61,135 nt of DNA from JBJYKD01 sp049310025 (GCF_049310025.1 NZ_JBJYKD010000017.1:1-61135), one strand, 5' to 3'; shown: positions 15,459-24,665, counted from the stretch's first letter. A program made the numbers and translations. The notes: a model not told the origin generated them from the letters alone.

Positions 15459-15854
15459 ATGAAAGACGCTATATGCGACGAATTTCAAGACATCGTTTCC
15501 ACCTGCCTTGTGAGGCACAGGAGCATTATAGATGTACTTACCAAAATTCAGGAAACTTCCGCCAGGGTAAACCGGGCCGTAGCCAAGTCGGTCACCGGTT
15601 GCGGTTGTCTGGAGATAGCCGCAAAAAAGCAGCAGATCCCCGCCGAGATAAAGCTTCAGGAACTTTCTTCCTATATGGACACCCATCTTAAGGGAAACTT
15701 GTGTCCCAATTGCCGGGAGGTGGTGGAACAGGAACTGGGGAACCACCTGTTTTACCTGGCCGCCCTTTGCAATCTCCTGGACTTAAATCTTTACGACATC
15801 CTGCTCAGTGAAAGCGAAAAACTTTCCACACTGGGAATTTACAATATGTCATGA
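15459..15854 (+). CDS. DUF1573/MazG-like helical protein
   Basis: A 131-residue helical protein of a family common in Clostridia near carD and radA. Blocks are HRSIIDVLTKIQETSARVNR, SVTGCGCLEIAAKKQ, CPNCREVVEQELG and FYLAALCNLLDLNLYDIL. The last resembles the helices of MazG-type nucleotide pyrophosphohydrolases. Four Cys in two CxC/CxxC pairs could bind zinc. Substrate unknown. GGGGGGAG precedes the ATG. It is divergent from carD and convergent with radA, in the place where disA would be expected. The family name is from memory. Confidence 0.75.
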   Translation: MKDAICDEFQDIVSTCLVRHRSIIDVLTKIQETSARVNRAVAKSVTGCGCLEIAAKKQQIPAEIKLQELSSYMDTHLKGNLCPNCREVVEQELGNHLFYLAALCNLLDLNLYDILLSESEKLSTLGIYNMS

Positions 15855-15860
15855 TTTCTC

Positions 15861-15895
15861 AAAAAAAAATACCGGTCCTTACGGCCGGTATTTTA
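15861..15895. terminator. Bidirectional terminator between DUF1573 gene and radA
   Basis: AATACCGG and CCGGTATT flank a short loop, with nine A on one side and a T run on the other, so it can end transcription of both convergent genes. Confidence 0.8.
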
Positions 15896-15971
15896 CTTAA
15901 TATGAAGGGGCTTAAAGTCGTTCGCCAAAGTGAAAACGCTGCGCCGTCTTCAAACAGTAGTTACGGCTGAA

Positions 15972-17312
15972 TCAGATAAGCGCCGCTTCGACGGCTTCTT
16001 TTACCGTTTTTACCCCCTGGATCCTGATCGTCGAAGTTGCGAATTCCGCCGCATTTTCAAAAGGAACGACAGCCTCCGCAAATCCCAGTTTTGCCGCTTC
16101 CTGGATCCTTTTTTCCATGTAACTGACGGATCTCACCTCTCCCGCCAGGCCCACTTCCCCTATGACAACCATATTTTCCTTTACGGGCCGGTTTTTGAAG
16201 CTGGAGGCCACGGCGACAGCTACCGCTAGGTCCGCCGCCGGCTCTTCTATCTTTATCCCTCCGGCCACGTTGATGAAGACATCCTCATGGCTTAAGGAAT
16301 AGCCCAGCTTCTTTTCCAGCACAGCGATAAGGAGCGCCGCCCTGTTGTAATCTATTCCCGATGTCTGCCTGCGCGGTAGGCTGTAGCCGGAAGTCGTCAC
16401 AAGGGCCTGAACTTCCACCAGAAGGGGTCTTGTGCCCTCCAGCGTACACACAACGGCGGACCCGGCGGTTCCCCGGGGCTTCCCAGAAAGCAGGTACATG
16501 GAAGGGCTTTCCACCTCCTGCAGACCTCTGTCCCTCATTTCAAAAATCCCTATTTCGTTGGTGGAGCCAAAGCGGTTTTTTACCGCCCTGAGCAGGCGGT
16601 AGGAGTGGTATCTTTCCCCTTCAAAATAAAGCACGCAATCCACCATGTGCTCCAGCAGCCTGGGGCCCGCCAGATTGCCTTCTTTCGTGACGTGGCCTAT
16701 GATGAATATGGCCGGCCCCAGTTCTTTGGCCATCCTGAGGAGCCTCACGGTGGCTTCCCTTATCTGGCTCACACTGCCGGGGCCCGAATCCATATCCGGC
16801 AAATAAACGGTCTGAATGGAGTCGATGACCACCACATCCGGAAAAAGCTCTTTGATGCCGGCCTCTATGGCGCTTAGGTTGTTTTCGGCGGCTATGTAAA
16901 GCGATCCGCCCGCCACTCCCAGCCGGTCGGCCCTCAGTTTTATCTGTTTGGCGGACTCTTCGCCGGAAACGTAAAACACCTTTTTATCCCTGCTCAAATT
17001 GCCACAGGCCTGGAGCATCAGCGTCGACTTTCCTATACCGGGGTCTCCGCCAATCAGCACCAGGCTGCCGGGGACTATGCCCCCGCCCAGGACCCGGTCC
17101 ATCTCCCTGATATGGGTGGAAATGCGCTCGTCTTCGGAATACATAATTTCATCCAGCAGCTCGGGTTTTTTATAAGGCGCCGGAGTTTTCTCCACATGAT
17201 GTACAACTTCTTCCACTATGCTGTTCCAGCTCCCGCACTCGGGGCAACGGCCCATCCACTTCGGGGCGAGCGCACCGCACTGCTGGCATACATATCGCTT
17301 TTTATCCTTCAC
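15972..17312 (-). CDS. radA: DNA repair protein RadA (Sms)
   Basis: A RecA-like ATPase that drives branch migration in recombination. A four-Cys zinc finger (CQQCGALAPKWMGRCPEC) opens the protein. Walker A is GGDPGIGKSTLM near residue 88, the RadA-specific KNRFG block follows (LLRAVKNRFGSTNEIGIF), and the C-terminal half is Lon-like (SGIDYNRAALLIAVLEKKLG). The start is a GTG at 17312 with AGGAGAGGCC before it. Its 446 residues match the family. It follows clpC as in other Firmicutes, but with its own promoter and a long leader. Confidence 0.96.
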   Translation of the reverse strand: MKDKKRYVCQQCGALAPKWMGRCPECGSWNSIVEEVVHHVEKTPAPYKKPELLDEIMYSEDERISTHIREMDRVLGGGIVPGSLVLIGGDPGIGKSTLMLQACGNLSRDKKVFYVSGEESAKQIKLRADRLGVAGGSLYIAAENNLSAIEAGIKELFPDVVVIDSIQTVYLPDMDSGPGSVSQIREATVRLLRMAKELGPAIFIIGHVTKEGNLAGPRLLEHMVDCVLYFEGERYHSYRLLRAVKNRFGSTNEIGIFEMRDRGLQEVESPSMYLLSGKPRGTAGSAVVCTLEGTRPLLVEVQALVTTSGYSLPRRQTSGIDYNRAALLIAVLEKKLGYSLSHEDVFINVAGGIKIEEPAADLAVAVAVASSFKNRPVKENMVVIGEVGLAGEVRSVSYMEKRIQEAAKLGFAEAVVPFENAAEFATSTIRIQGVKTVKEAVEAALI

Positions 17313-17329
17313 GGCCTCTCCTGGTTCAA

Positions 17330-17357
17330 AAAACTTAACTGTTTTACAGTTAACGGC
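17330..17357 (-). promoter_or_regulatory. Terminator-like hairpin in the radA leader
   Basis: On the minus strand TTAACTGT, AAA, ACAGTTAA forms a perfect 8-bp stem followed by GTTTTTT, only 20 bp before the radA start. CCTGGT and ACCAGG flank it and could form a competing or enclosing stem. This could attenuate radA, but the stem is AT-rich. Confidence 0.45.
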
Positions 17358-17468
17358 CTTCCCCTGACCAGGTTCTCCTCCTTTTGATAAATTTACCCTT
17401 TCGGGTATGGAAGACAGGAAGACCGGGCTGGCCCCTAATTATGGAGGCAAATAGCTGTTTATAAAATC

Positions 17469-17498
17469 ATTGTAACAAATTTGTTTTTTAAAGTCCAA
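17469..17498 (-). promoter_or_regulatory. Promoter of radA
   Basis: TTGGAC and TACAAT separated by 18 bp on the minus strand. It implies a leader of about 150 nt before the GTG at 17312. Confidence 0.6.
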
Positions 17499-17554
17499 GT
17501 CAATCTTCATGCAGAATGTTTCTTCAGCAACCGAAATGCCTAAAACCGCCAAAA

Positions 17555-17583
17555 AGAAAAAGCCCGGTAAACGGGCTTTTTCT
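17555..17583 (-). terminator. Terminator of the ctsR-mcsA-mcsB-clpC operon
   Basis: AAAAAGCCCG, GTAAA, CGGGCTTTTT lies directly after the clpC stop. The stem is GC-rich and bounded by A and T runs. Confidence 0.9.
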
Positions 17584-20022
17584 TCAGCGATTGGTTAATG
17601 TGAGCTCCTTTCTTGCAAAAGTGAGCTCTCCGTCTTTTTCGTCGATGACAACCACATCCCCGCGGGAAATGTTGCCCTTCAGAAGCTCTTCCGAAAGCCT
17701 GTCTTCGATTTTTTTCTGAATCACCCGGCGCAGCGGCCTTGCACCATACATGGGGTCAAAGCCCTGTTTCGCCAGGAGATCCTTGGCTTTATCGGTTACT
17801 TCAATGGATATGTCGTTTTCCTTCAATCTCTCATTTACCTCGTTTATCATGAGGGATACTATGGCCCTTATGTGCTCTTCGTTCAGGGCGTGGAACACTA
17901 TGATTTCATCCACGCGGTTCAAAAACTCGGGCCTGAAGGTCTTCCTGAGCTCTTCCATGACGCGGTCCTTCATGCTGGCATAATCTTTGGCTTCGTCGAG
18001 GTCGGGGGCAAAGCCCAGCACCCTGGACTTCTGGATGAGGTTGGCTCCCACGTTGGACGTCATGATGAGTATGGTGTTTTTAAAGTCCACAGTCCTGCCC
18101 TTGGCATCGGTCAGCCTTCCGTCTTCCAGGATCTGCAGCAGGATGTTGAATACGTCGGGGTGGGCTTTTTCTATTTCATCGAACAGCACCACCGAATACG
18201 GCCTCCTGCGGACTTTTTCGGTGAGCTCACCGCCTTCTTCATAGCCCACGTAGCCCGGAGGAGCTCCTATCATTCTGGACACGGCGAATTTCTCCATATA
18301 CTCCGACATGTCCAGCCTTATCATGGCGTCTTCATCGCCGAACATGGCATCGGCCAGCGCCCTCGCCAGCTCGGTTTTGCCGACTCCGGTGGGGCCGAGG
18401 AATATAAAGGAACCTATGGGTCTTGATGGGTCCTTAAGGCCCGCCCTGGCCCTGCGCAGGGCCCTGGCTATGGCTTTTACCGCTTCATCCTGCCCGATAA
18501 CCCTCCTGTGCAGTATCTCCTCCATCTTCAACAGGCGCTCGGATTCCTCCTCGGCCAGGCGTTTTACGGGGATACCGGTCCAGCTGGACACGATCTGGGC
18601 GATATCCTCCTCGGTCACCGTGGTATTGTCCAGCTTGTGCTCATGCTGCCACTTTTCCTTGAGGCTTTCCACCTTGGCCTTGATTTCCTGTTCCTTGTCC
18701 CGCATTTTTGCGGCTTTTTCAAACTCCTGGGCCCGTATGGCGGCGTCCTTCTCTTTTCTTATGGCCTCCAGTTCGTCTTCCAGCTCCTTTAGTTCCGGAG
18801 GCGCCGTCAGTGTTTTGAGGCGGACTCTCGATGCGGCCTCGTCGATGAGGTCAATGGCCTTGTCCGGCAGGAACCGGTCTGTGATGTACCTGTGGGAAAG
18901 TTTTGCCGCAGCTTCCAGGGCTTCGTCGGAAATCTTCACCCGGTGATGGGCCTCGTAGCGGTCCCGGAGCCCCTGCAGGATTTTTACGGTGTCCTCCACG
19001 GTGGGCTCTTCCACCATGATGGGCTGGAACCTGCGCTCCAGGGCCGGATCCTTTTCCACATGCTTCCGGTATTCATCAAGGGTGGTGGCGCCAACGGTCT
19101 GGAGCTCTCCCCTGGCCAGGGCGGGCTTTAATATGTTGGAAGCGTCTATGGCGCCCTCGGCGGCTCCGGCGCCGATTATGGTATGCATTTCGTCGATGAA
19201 AAGTATCACGTTCCCCGCCTGTTTTATTTCATTTATTATTTTCTTTAATCTCTCTTCAAATTCCCCGCGGAATTTGGTGCCTGCCACCAGTGAAGCCATG
19301 TCGAGACTTACGACCCTCTTGTCCTTTAAAATCTCCGGCACGTCCTGATCCACTATCCTCTGGGCCAGACCCTCCACCACGGCGGTCTTGCCGACACCGG
19401 GTTCACCTATGAGGCAGGGGTTGTTTTTGGTGCGCCGCGTCAGAACCTGAAGCACCCTTTCAATTTCTTTCTCGCGGCCTATGACCGGGTCCAGTTTGCC
19501 TTCGGCGGCAAGCTCCGTCAGGTCCCGGCCGAACTGGTTCAAAGTCGGGGTGTTGGCCGGTTTTTTATAGACCCCTGAAGCTTTGGTGTCGGCTCCCAGA
19601 AGATTGAGCACTTCCGCCCGCGCTTTATCCAGGCCTATGCCAAGGTTGTTCAGCACCTGGGCCGCCACTCCTTCCCCCTCACGTATGAGCCCCAGCAGTA
19701 TGTGTTCCGTCCCCACGTAATTGTGCCCGAGCTTCCTTGATTCATCTAGGGCGAGCTCCAGGACTCTCTTGGCTCTGGGCGTATATCCTATGGGTCCCTG
19801 AATTATAAACGGACCCACTCCTATCATCATTTCCACCTGCTGGCGGACTTTTCTGAGATCAACCCCCAGGTTTTGCAGGGCTCTGGCCGCAACGCCCTCG
19901 CCCTCCCTTATGAGCCCCAGCAGCAGGTGTTCGGTGCCCACCACGTTGTGGTTCAGGCGCCTGGCCTCATCCTGCGCGTAACCTATGACCTTTTGAGCCC
20001 TTTCGGTAAACTTCTCGTTCAT
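17584..20022 (-). CDS. clpC: ATP-dependent Clp protease ATP-binding subunit ClpC
   Basis: An AAA+ unfoldase that feeds arginine-phosphorylated and damaged proteins to ClpP. Two Clp-N repeats fill residues 1-145 (NHNVVGTEHLLLGLIREGEG and LGHNYVGTEHILLGLIREGE). AAA1 has Walker A GEPGVGKTAV near 205, the UVR-containing middle domain has RAQEFEKAAKMRDKEQE, and AAA2 has GPTGVGKTELARAL near 540. Its 812 residues match Bacillus ClpC. As the last gene of a CtsR-controlled operon it should rise under heat stress. Confidence 0.97.
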   Translation of the reverse strand: MNEKFTERAQKVIGYAQDEARRLNHNVVGTEHLLLGLIREGEGVAARALQNLGVDLRKVRQQVEMMIGVGPFIIQGPIGYTPRAKRVLELALDESRKLGHNYVGTEHILLGLIREGEGVAAQVLNNLGIGLDKARAEVLNLLGADTKASGVYKKPANTPTLNQFGRDLTELAAEGKLDPVIGREKEIERVLQVLTRRTKNNPCLIGEPGVGKTAVVEGLAQRIVDQDVPEILKDKRVVSLDMASLVAGTKFRGEFEERLKKIINEIKQAGNVILFIDEMHTIIGAGAAEGAIDASNILKPALARGELQTVGATTLDEYRKHVEKDPALERRFQPIMVEEPTVEDTVKILQGLRDRYEAHHRVKISDEALEAAAKLSHRYITDRFLPDKAIDLIDEAASRVRLKTLTAPPELKELEDELEAIRKEKDAAIRAQEFEKAAKMRDKEQEIKAKVESLKEKWQHEHKLDNTTVTEEDIAQIVSSWTGIPVKRLAEEESERLLKMEEILHRRVIGQDEAVKAIARALRRARAGLKDPSRPIGSFIFLGPTGVGKTELARALADAMFGDEDAMIRLDMSEYMEKFAVSRMIGAPPGYVGYEEGGELTEKVRRRPYSVVLFDEIEKAHPDVFNILLQILEDGRLTDAKGRTVDFKNTILIMTSNVGANLIQKSRVLGFAPDLDEAKDYASMKDRVMEELRKTFRPEFLNRVDEIIVFHALNEEHIRAIVSLMINEVNERLKENDISIEVTDKAKDLLAKQGFDPMYGARPLRRVIQKKIEDRLSEELLKGNISRGDVVVIDEKDGELTFARKELTLTNR

Positions 20023-20031
20023 TTTTTCACC

Positions 20032-21084
20032 TCATTTCAATATTTTTTTCCTGATGAAATCCGCCCTGCTCAGATCCCTTTCCAGAGGGGATAGGGATCT
20101 TCTCGCCATCTCCTGAATACAGGCGGGACCCGACAGTATAAACAGCACGTTGAGGTCATCCGGTTTTAAATCCCTGATGACGCCCATATCAACACCCAGC
20201 CTGACATCGGAGATATAAGTCATGGCCTCCTGGGAGGATACAAGCTTTGCATTGGTGAGAAGACCGTAGGATCTCATTATCTTGTCTTCCAGCCGCAGCC
20301 TGGCCTCACCCGACAGGTTACGGCGCGCTTTGCGCTCGCTGGATATTATCTGGCGGGCCACCCCTATGAGATTTTGTATTATGTCTTCTTCGGATTTGCC
20401 CAGGGTTATCTGATTGGATATCTGGTAAAGATTACCTGTAGCCTGGGTGCCTTCGCCGTAAAGTCCCCGCACCACGAGGCCCACCTGAGAAATGGTGGAA
20501 AATATCTGGGCGGTTTGATTTAACATGGTAAGCACCGGCAAGTGCATCATTACCGATGCCCGTATGCCGGTCCCCACATTGGTGGGGCACGCCGTCAGGT
20601 AACCGATCTTTTCATCAAAGGCAAAGTCCAGTTTTTCTTCAAGAACATCGTCTATCTTGCTGGCCAGGTCGAAAGCCGCCTCAGGCTGGAGGCCTGAAAA
20701 AACCGTCTGTATCCTCAGATGGTCTTCTTCGTTTATCATAATGCTGACCGTCTTGTCTTCGTTTATGATGACGGCGCCTTTATTTGAAGCCGCCATGTCG
20801 GGGCTTATGAGGTGCATTTCCACCATGAGGCTTTTTTGCCCTTCCGATAAATCTCTCATGATGTAAAGTTCCGTATCGCGGGATAGTACCGCATTCGCCC
20901 TACATGCGCCGTATATCTTTTCTATGACTTCCTGCGCCCGGGATTCGGACAGGAGGTGGGGAAAAGGGACATCCTTTAGGTTTCGGGCAAGCCTAATGCG
21001 GCTGCTTATGACAATATCGCTGTCTGGCCCGCTGGAATTTATCCATTTAATTCGGGAAGGGTCCATGAGCCTTTCTACATCCAT
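20032..21084 (-). CDS. mcsB: Protein arginine kinase McsB
   Basis: It phosphorylates arginine residues to mark proteins for ClpCP and inactivates CtsR. The ATP:guanido phosphotransferase core shows IVISSRIRLARNLKDVPFP near the start, NEEDHLRIQTVFSGL, and GYLTACPTNVGTGIRASVMM with the conserved cysteine. RRNLSGEARLRLEDKIMRSYG follows in the C-terminal part. The 350 residues are normal for the family. It lies between mcsA and clpC. Confidence 0.96.
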   Translation of the reverse strand: MDVERLMDPSRIKWINSSGPDSDIVISSRIRLARNLKDVPFPHLLSESRAQEVIEKIYGACRANAVLSRDTELYIMRDLSEGQKSLMVEMHLISPDMAASNKGAVIINEDKTVSIMINEEDHLRIQTVFSGLQPEAAFDLASKIDDVLEEKLDFAFDEKIGYLTACPTNVGTGIRASVMMHLPVLTMLNQTAQIFSTISQVGLVVRGLYGEGTQATGNLYQISNQITLGKSEEDIIQNLIGVARQIISSERKARRNLSGEARLRLEDKIMRSYGLLTNAKLVSSQEAMTYISDVRLGVDMGVIRDLKPDDLNVLFILSGPACIQEMARRSLSPLERDLSRADFIRKKILK

Positions 21085-21095
21085 TTGCCCACCCC

Positions 21096-21629
21096 CTATT
21101 CCTTATTTTTCTTTTGTTCCAGCTCTTTTATTCTGTCCCGAAGCACCGCCGCCCTCTCGTATTCTTCGGCGTTGATGGCTTCCTGGAGTTCCCGCTTCAA
21201 TCTGTTCAGCTCGTTTTTAATCCTTATTTCGCTGCCGCTGCGGCGAGGTACCTTGCCCACGTGGAAGGTCTTCCCGTGGATTCTCCTCAGCATGGGGTCC
21301 AGCTGCCCTTTAAAGGCATCGTAACAGTGGCTGCAGCCGAACCGCCCCGTCTGCGTAAACCTGGGGAAGCTCAGGCCGCACCGGTCGCACTTGAGGCTGT
21401 CAGGCGTTTGTTTATAACCCTGGTTTTCGGGCTCGAAGAAGCTTGAAAGCAGCTTGCCAATGGAAAAATCGGTTTCATCGTCAAAACCAAAGGGGTTCAG
21501 CCCGGCCGAAAATCCCAGGTGCTTTTCCCTGGCGCATTCCTCGCACAGGTGCATTTGAGATTTTTCGCCGTTGACTATTTTTGTAATGTGAACGGTGGCC
21601 GGCCTTTTTTGACATTCCTGACACATCAT
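21096..21629 (-). CDS. mcsA: McsA, zinc-finger activator of McsB
   Basis: McsA binds and activates McsB. Four CxxC pairs (CQEC, CEEC, CDRC, CSHC) form two zinc fingers. The C-terminal UVR-type helix hairpin reads ELQEAINAEEYERAAVLRDR. Length is 177 residues. The start overlaps the ctsR stop by 4 bp, so translation is coupled. GGGGG lies 9 nt before the first of two adjacent ATG codons. Confidence 0.94.
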   Translation of the reverse strand: MMCQECQKRPATVHITKIVNGEKSQMHLCEECAREKHLGFSAGLNPFGFDDETDFSIGKLLSSFFEPENQGYKQTPDSLKCDRCGLSFPRFTQTGRFGCSHCYDAFKGQLDPMLRRIHGKTFHVGKVPRRSGSEIRIKNELNRLKRELQEAINAEEYERAAVLRDRIKELEQKKNKE

Positions 21630-22111
21630 GATAAATTTCCCCCTTTTCTTGCTTGAAAATCCATAATTGTGGTAATCATGGCCTTCAAAATCCCGGCCCT
21701 GATTTTATCCCGCTCGGGAAGGCCGATATGCAGATTGTGCCGGTTCACGGCCGCCCTGAGGATATGGGCCTCCCGTTCGGTTACTATGCCTTCTTCCCAT
21801 AATCTGTTGATGACCGCCAGCGCCCTGGTCCCTGATATGGAATCCCCTATAAAATCTATGATTTCCCTTAAAAATTCATCTTCCCTTATTTTTAACTTTT
21901 TGATTCGAATATATCCTCCGCCGCCCCGGCGGCTTTCGACAAAGTAACCCCTCTCCAGGGTGAAGCGGGTCGTCAGCACATAGTTTATCTGAGAGGGAGC
22001 GCAGCCGAACCGGCTGGCCAGCTCGTTTCTCTGGATCTCAAGTATGCCGCCGGGCATTTCCCGGAACATCTCTTTTATAAAATTTTCGATGATGTCCGCA
22101 AGGTTTGCCAT
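21626..22111 (-). CDS. ctsR: Class III stress-gene repressor CtsR
   Basis: A dimeric winged-helix repressor of clp genes that is also the heat sensor. The DNA-binding part is FGCAPSQINYVLTTRFT. The tetraglycine wing (RRGGGGYIRI), which senses temperature in Bacillus, is intact. The C-terminal dimerisation/ClpC-binding helices follow. A perfect CtsR box lies upstream, so it regulates itself. Confidence 0.96.
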   Translation of the reverse strand: MANLADIIENFIKEMFREMPGGILEIQRNELASRFGCAPSQINYVLTTRFTLERGYFVESRRGGGGYIRIKKLKIREDEFLREIIDFIGDSISGTRALAVINRLWEEGIVTEREAHILRAAVNRHNLHIGLPERDKIRAGILKAMITTIMDFQARKGGNLS

Positions 22112-22143
22112 GAAATCCCCCTCTCTGTTAGGGCTTTATGTAA

Positions 22144-22160
22144 TTTGACTTTCTTTGACC
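22144..22160 (-). promoter_or_regulatory. CtsR operator
   Basis: GGTCAAA-GAA-AGTCAAA on the minus strand fits the CtsR heptad direct repeat RGTCAAA-NAN-RGTCAAA exactly. It lies just downstream of the -10, around the expected transcription start, where bound CtsR blocks initiation. Confidence 0.93.
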
Positions 22161-22174
22161 TTCAGTTCAGTTAT

Positions 22175-22203
22175 ATTATATTTTAATATGGGGAAATTTG
22201 CAA
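22175..22203 (-). promoter_or_regulatory. Promoter of the ctsR operon
   Basis: TTGCAA and TATAAT separated by 17 bp on the minus strand, directly before the CtsR operator. Confidence 0.8.
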
Positions 22204-22231
22204 GGGCTTTAAATAACTTAATAAAAATTCA

Positions 22232-22258
22232 GAGGGAGAAATTCCAGCTTCTCCCTCC
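22232..22258 (-). terminator. Terminator of the 75-residue gene
   Basis: GAGGGAGAA and TTCTCCCTC flank a 9-nt loop, followed on the minus strand by TGAATTTTTATT. It separates this gene from the ctsR promoter. Confidence 0.75.
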
Positions 22259-22277
22259 AAGCGGCGCTATCTGTCCT

Positions 22278-22505
22278 TTACTTTCTTCTTTTTTTAGACG
22301 AGATTTCTTCGGATATTTCTATCAGGCGGTTGGTCCTTTCTTCCTGTTCTTCGGAAGAAGTCCAGCCCATGAGGCTGGGGATTATTTCCCCGTACATGGT
22401 GTCGTCTAAAAGTTCGTCCTCTACCACACTGTCAACCTTTTTCTTGTGGAGGTCCTCAACCCGGTCCGGAGTGTGCCTCACGCGTATTTTCGGGGTTTTG
22501 CCCAT
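22278..22505 (-). CDS. Hypothetical 75-residue charged protein
   Basis: Not recognised. The ATG has GGAGGGCGCATT before it, and the gene ends in a clear terminator, so it is probably real. It is basic at both ends (GKTPKIRVRHTPDRVED and ISSKKRRK) with an acidic middle. It contains no cysteine, no membrane segment and no signal peptide. It follows the EF-G paralogue by about 87 bp on the same strand and may be cotranscribed with it. Confidence 0.7.
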   Translation of the reverse strand: MGKTPKIRVRHTPDRVEDLHKKKVDSVVEDELLDDTMYGEIIPSLMGWTSSEEQEERTNRLIEISEEISSKKRRK

Positions 22506-22592
22506 AATGCGCCCTCCCTTTTTTTATATTTTAAGTTTTTCCTGAAAAAAAAACTTAAATACTCGCAAAGGGAAGGCATATTATGGAAATCC

Positions 22593-24665
22593 TTAGCCCG
22601 CCGCCTGGTTGGCCTCCTGTATTATCTTTTCGGCAAGCTGCGAAGGCACTTCTTCGTAATGGCTGAACTCCGAGGTGAAGGAACCCCTGCCCTGGGTCAT
22701 GGACCTCAAGTCGGTGGCGTAGCGGAACATCTCCGCCATGGGCACCTGGGCTTTTATGTGCTGCACACCGTCCCTGAGCTCCATGCCCATTACCCTGCCG
22801 CGGCGCTTATTGAGGTCGCCGATGATGTCGCCCATGTAGGTTTCGGGCACCACCACTTCAATGTTCATGATGGGTTCCAGCAGCACGGGTTTTGCCTGGG
22901 CGGCGCCCTTCTTGAAGGCCATGGAGGCGGCTATCTTGAAGGCCATTTCCGAAGAGTCCACGGGGTGGAAGGAGCCGTCGTACAGCACGGCCTTTACACC
23001 CACCACCGGGTAACCGGCAAGGACGCCCTCTTTCAGCGCCTCCCTTATACCCTTCTCTACCGCCGGGATGTATTGCTTCGGCACCGCACCGCCGAAAATC
23101 TTGTCCTCGAATTCAAATCCGTCTTCGGAATCCAGCGGCGAAAGTTCGAGCCACACGTGGCCGTACTGGCCGCGGCCGCCGCTCTGTTTTTTGTGCTTGC
23201 CTTCCACCTTGACGGTGGCCCTAATGGTCTCGCGGTAAGGCACCCTGGGTACATCCAGCACCACTTCGGTGCCGAACTTATTCGCCAGTTTCCCTGCCAG
23301 TACCTCGAGGTGAATTTCTCCCATTCCGGATACCAGGAGCTGGCCGGTTTCGGTGTTTTTGATGACCTCAAAGGTCTTGTCTTCTTCCATAAGGCGTGAA
23401 AGCCCCGCGGATATTTTTTCCTCATCGCCCTGGGCCTTGGGCTGCACCGCCATTGCCAGCACCGGTTTGGGAAATTCAATACCGGCAAGCACCACGGGGT
23501 GTTCCCTGTCGCTTAAGGTATCGCCTGTGGAGGTGTACTGTAGTTTGGCCACTGCAGCAATGTCTCCGGCCACCACTTCGCCAACGCTTTCCTGTTTTTT
23601 GCCTCTCATCACATATAGCTGGCCGAATTTTTCCGTTTCCCCTTTGGTGGCGTTGTATACGAGGGAATCGGATTTTAAACTGCCGGAAAACACTTTGAAG
23701 AGGGTCAGTTTGCCCACGAAGGGGTCCGCCATGGTCTTAAACACCAGTCCCGAAAAAGGCGCGTCAACCCTGCATTCCCTTGTTTCTTCCTGCTTTGTGA
23801 CGGGATTCATTCCTTTTTCTGCGGGTTTATCCTGCGGTGAGGGCATGTAATCGCAAATGGTGTCCAGCAAAAGCTGAATCCCCCTGTTGGTCAAAGCCGA
23901 ACCGCAAAGAATGGGGTAAATCTGGCCGGTCATGACGCCCTGACGGAGGCCCTTCTGCACCTCGTCATCGGTCAGTTCTTCACCTTCCAGGTATTTGGTA
24001 AGAAGTTCGTCGTCGGTTTCGGCCACGGCCTCCACTATCATGGAGCGGTAATTTTCCATTTCGGCTTTCAAATCTTCAGGTATGGGGCACTCTTTTACCT
24101 CTTTGCCCTCAAAGGTGAAGGCCTTCTGATGAACGATGTCCACAACACCCTTAAAAGCCGCTTCGGCTCCTATGGGCAGCTGGAAGGGTACAGCCTTCTG
24201 GCCGAAAAACTGCCTTATCTGGTCCAGAACCTTTTGAAAATTGGCGTTTTCGCGGTCCATCTTGTTTATAAAGAATACGCGGGGAAGATTGGCGTCGTCG
24301 GCGTATTTGAACACCTGTTCCGTGCCCACTTCCACTCCGGAGACGGCGCACGTGACTATCACAGCACTATCAACCACCCTGAGGGCGCTTTTTACTTCAC
24401 CTACAAAGTCAAAATATCCCGGTGTATCAAGAATATTAATCTTGTGGCCCTTCCACTCGCAGGGAGCCACGGCGGTGGATATGGATATCCTTCTCTTTAT
24501 TTCTTCTGGATCGTAATCGCAGGTGGTGTTGCCTTCATCGATTCTGCCGAGGCGGTCAACGGCTCCGGAACAATACAGCATGGCTTCGGCCACGGAAGTT
24601 TTCCCCGCTCCGCTGTGGGCGATCAGGCTTACGTTTCTTATCATGTCGCTTTTGTAACTTTTCAA
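22593..24665 (-). CDS. Elongation factor G-like GTPase (EF-G paralogue)
   Basis: A 690-residue translational GTPase with all five EF-G domains. G1 reads AHSGAGKTS (residues 16-24), where canonical EF-G has a different residue set (AHIDAGKTT), and the switch II block is DTPGYFDFVGEV. Domain IV shows GGRGQYGHVWLELSP and the C-terminus FTSEFSHYEEVPSQLAEKI. The divergent G1 and the lack of a str-operon context argue for the second EF-G class found in many Firmicutes, whose role is not settled. GAGGAGG precedes the ATG. Confidence 0.85.
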   Translation of the reverse strand: MKSYKSDMIRNVSLIAHSGAGKTSVAEAMLYCSGAVDRLGRIDEGNTTCDYDPEEIKRRISISTAVAPCEWKGHKINILDTPGYFDFVGEVKSALRVVDSAVIVTCAVSGVEVGTEQVFKYADDANLPRVFFINKMDRENANFQKVLDQIRQFFGQKAVPFQLPIGAEAAFKGVVDIVHQKAFTFEGKEVKECPIPEDLKAEMENYRSMIVEAVAETDDELLTKYLEGEELTDDEVQKGLRQGVMTGQIYPILCGSALTNRGIQLLLDTICDYMPSPQDKPAEKGMNPVTKQEETRECRVDAPFSGLVFKTMADPFVGKLTLFKVFSGSLKSDSLVYNATKGETEKFGQLYVMRGKKQESVGEVVAGDIAAVAKLQYTSTGDTLSDREHPVVLAGIEFPKPVLAMAVQPKAQGDEEKISAGLSRLMEEDKTFEVIKNTETGQLLVSGMGEIHLEVLAGKLANKFGTEVVLDVPRVPYRETIRATVKVEGKHKKQSGGRGQYGHVWLELSPLDSEDGFEFEDKIFGGAVPKQYIPAVEKGIREALKEGVLAGYPVVGVKAVLYDGSFHPVDSSEMAFKIAASMAFKKGAAQAKPVLLEPIMNIEVVVPETYMGDIIGDLNKRRGRVMGMELRDGVQHIKAQVPMAEMFRYATDLRSMTQGRGSFTSEFSHYEEVPSQLAEKIIQEANQAAG

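Noticed and set aside
22446..23399. 317-codon frame on the plus strand opposite the EF-G paralogue
   Set aside because: Antisense shadow with low-complexity His-rich translation and no start signals.
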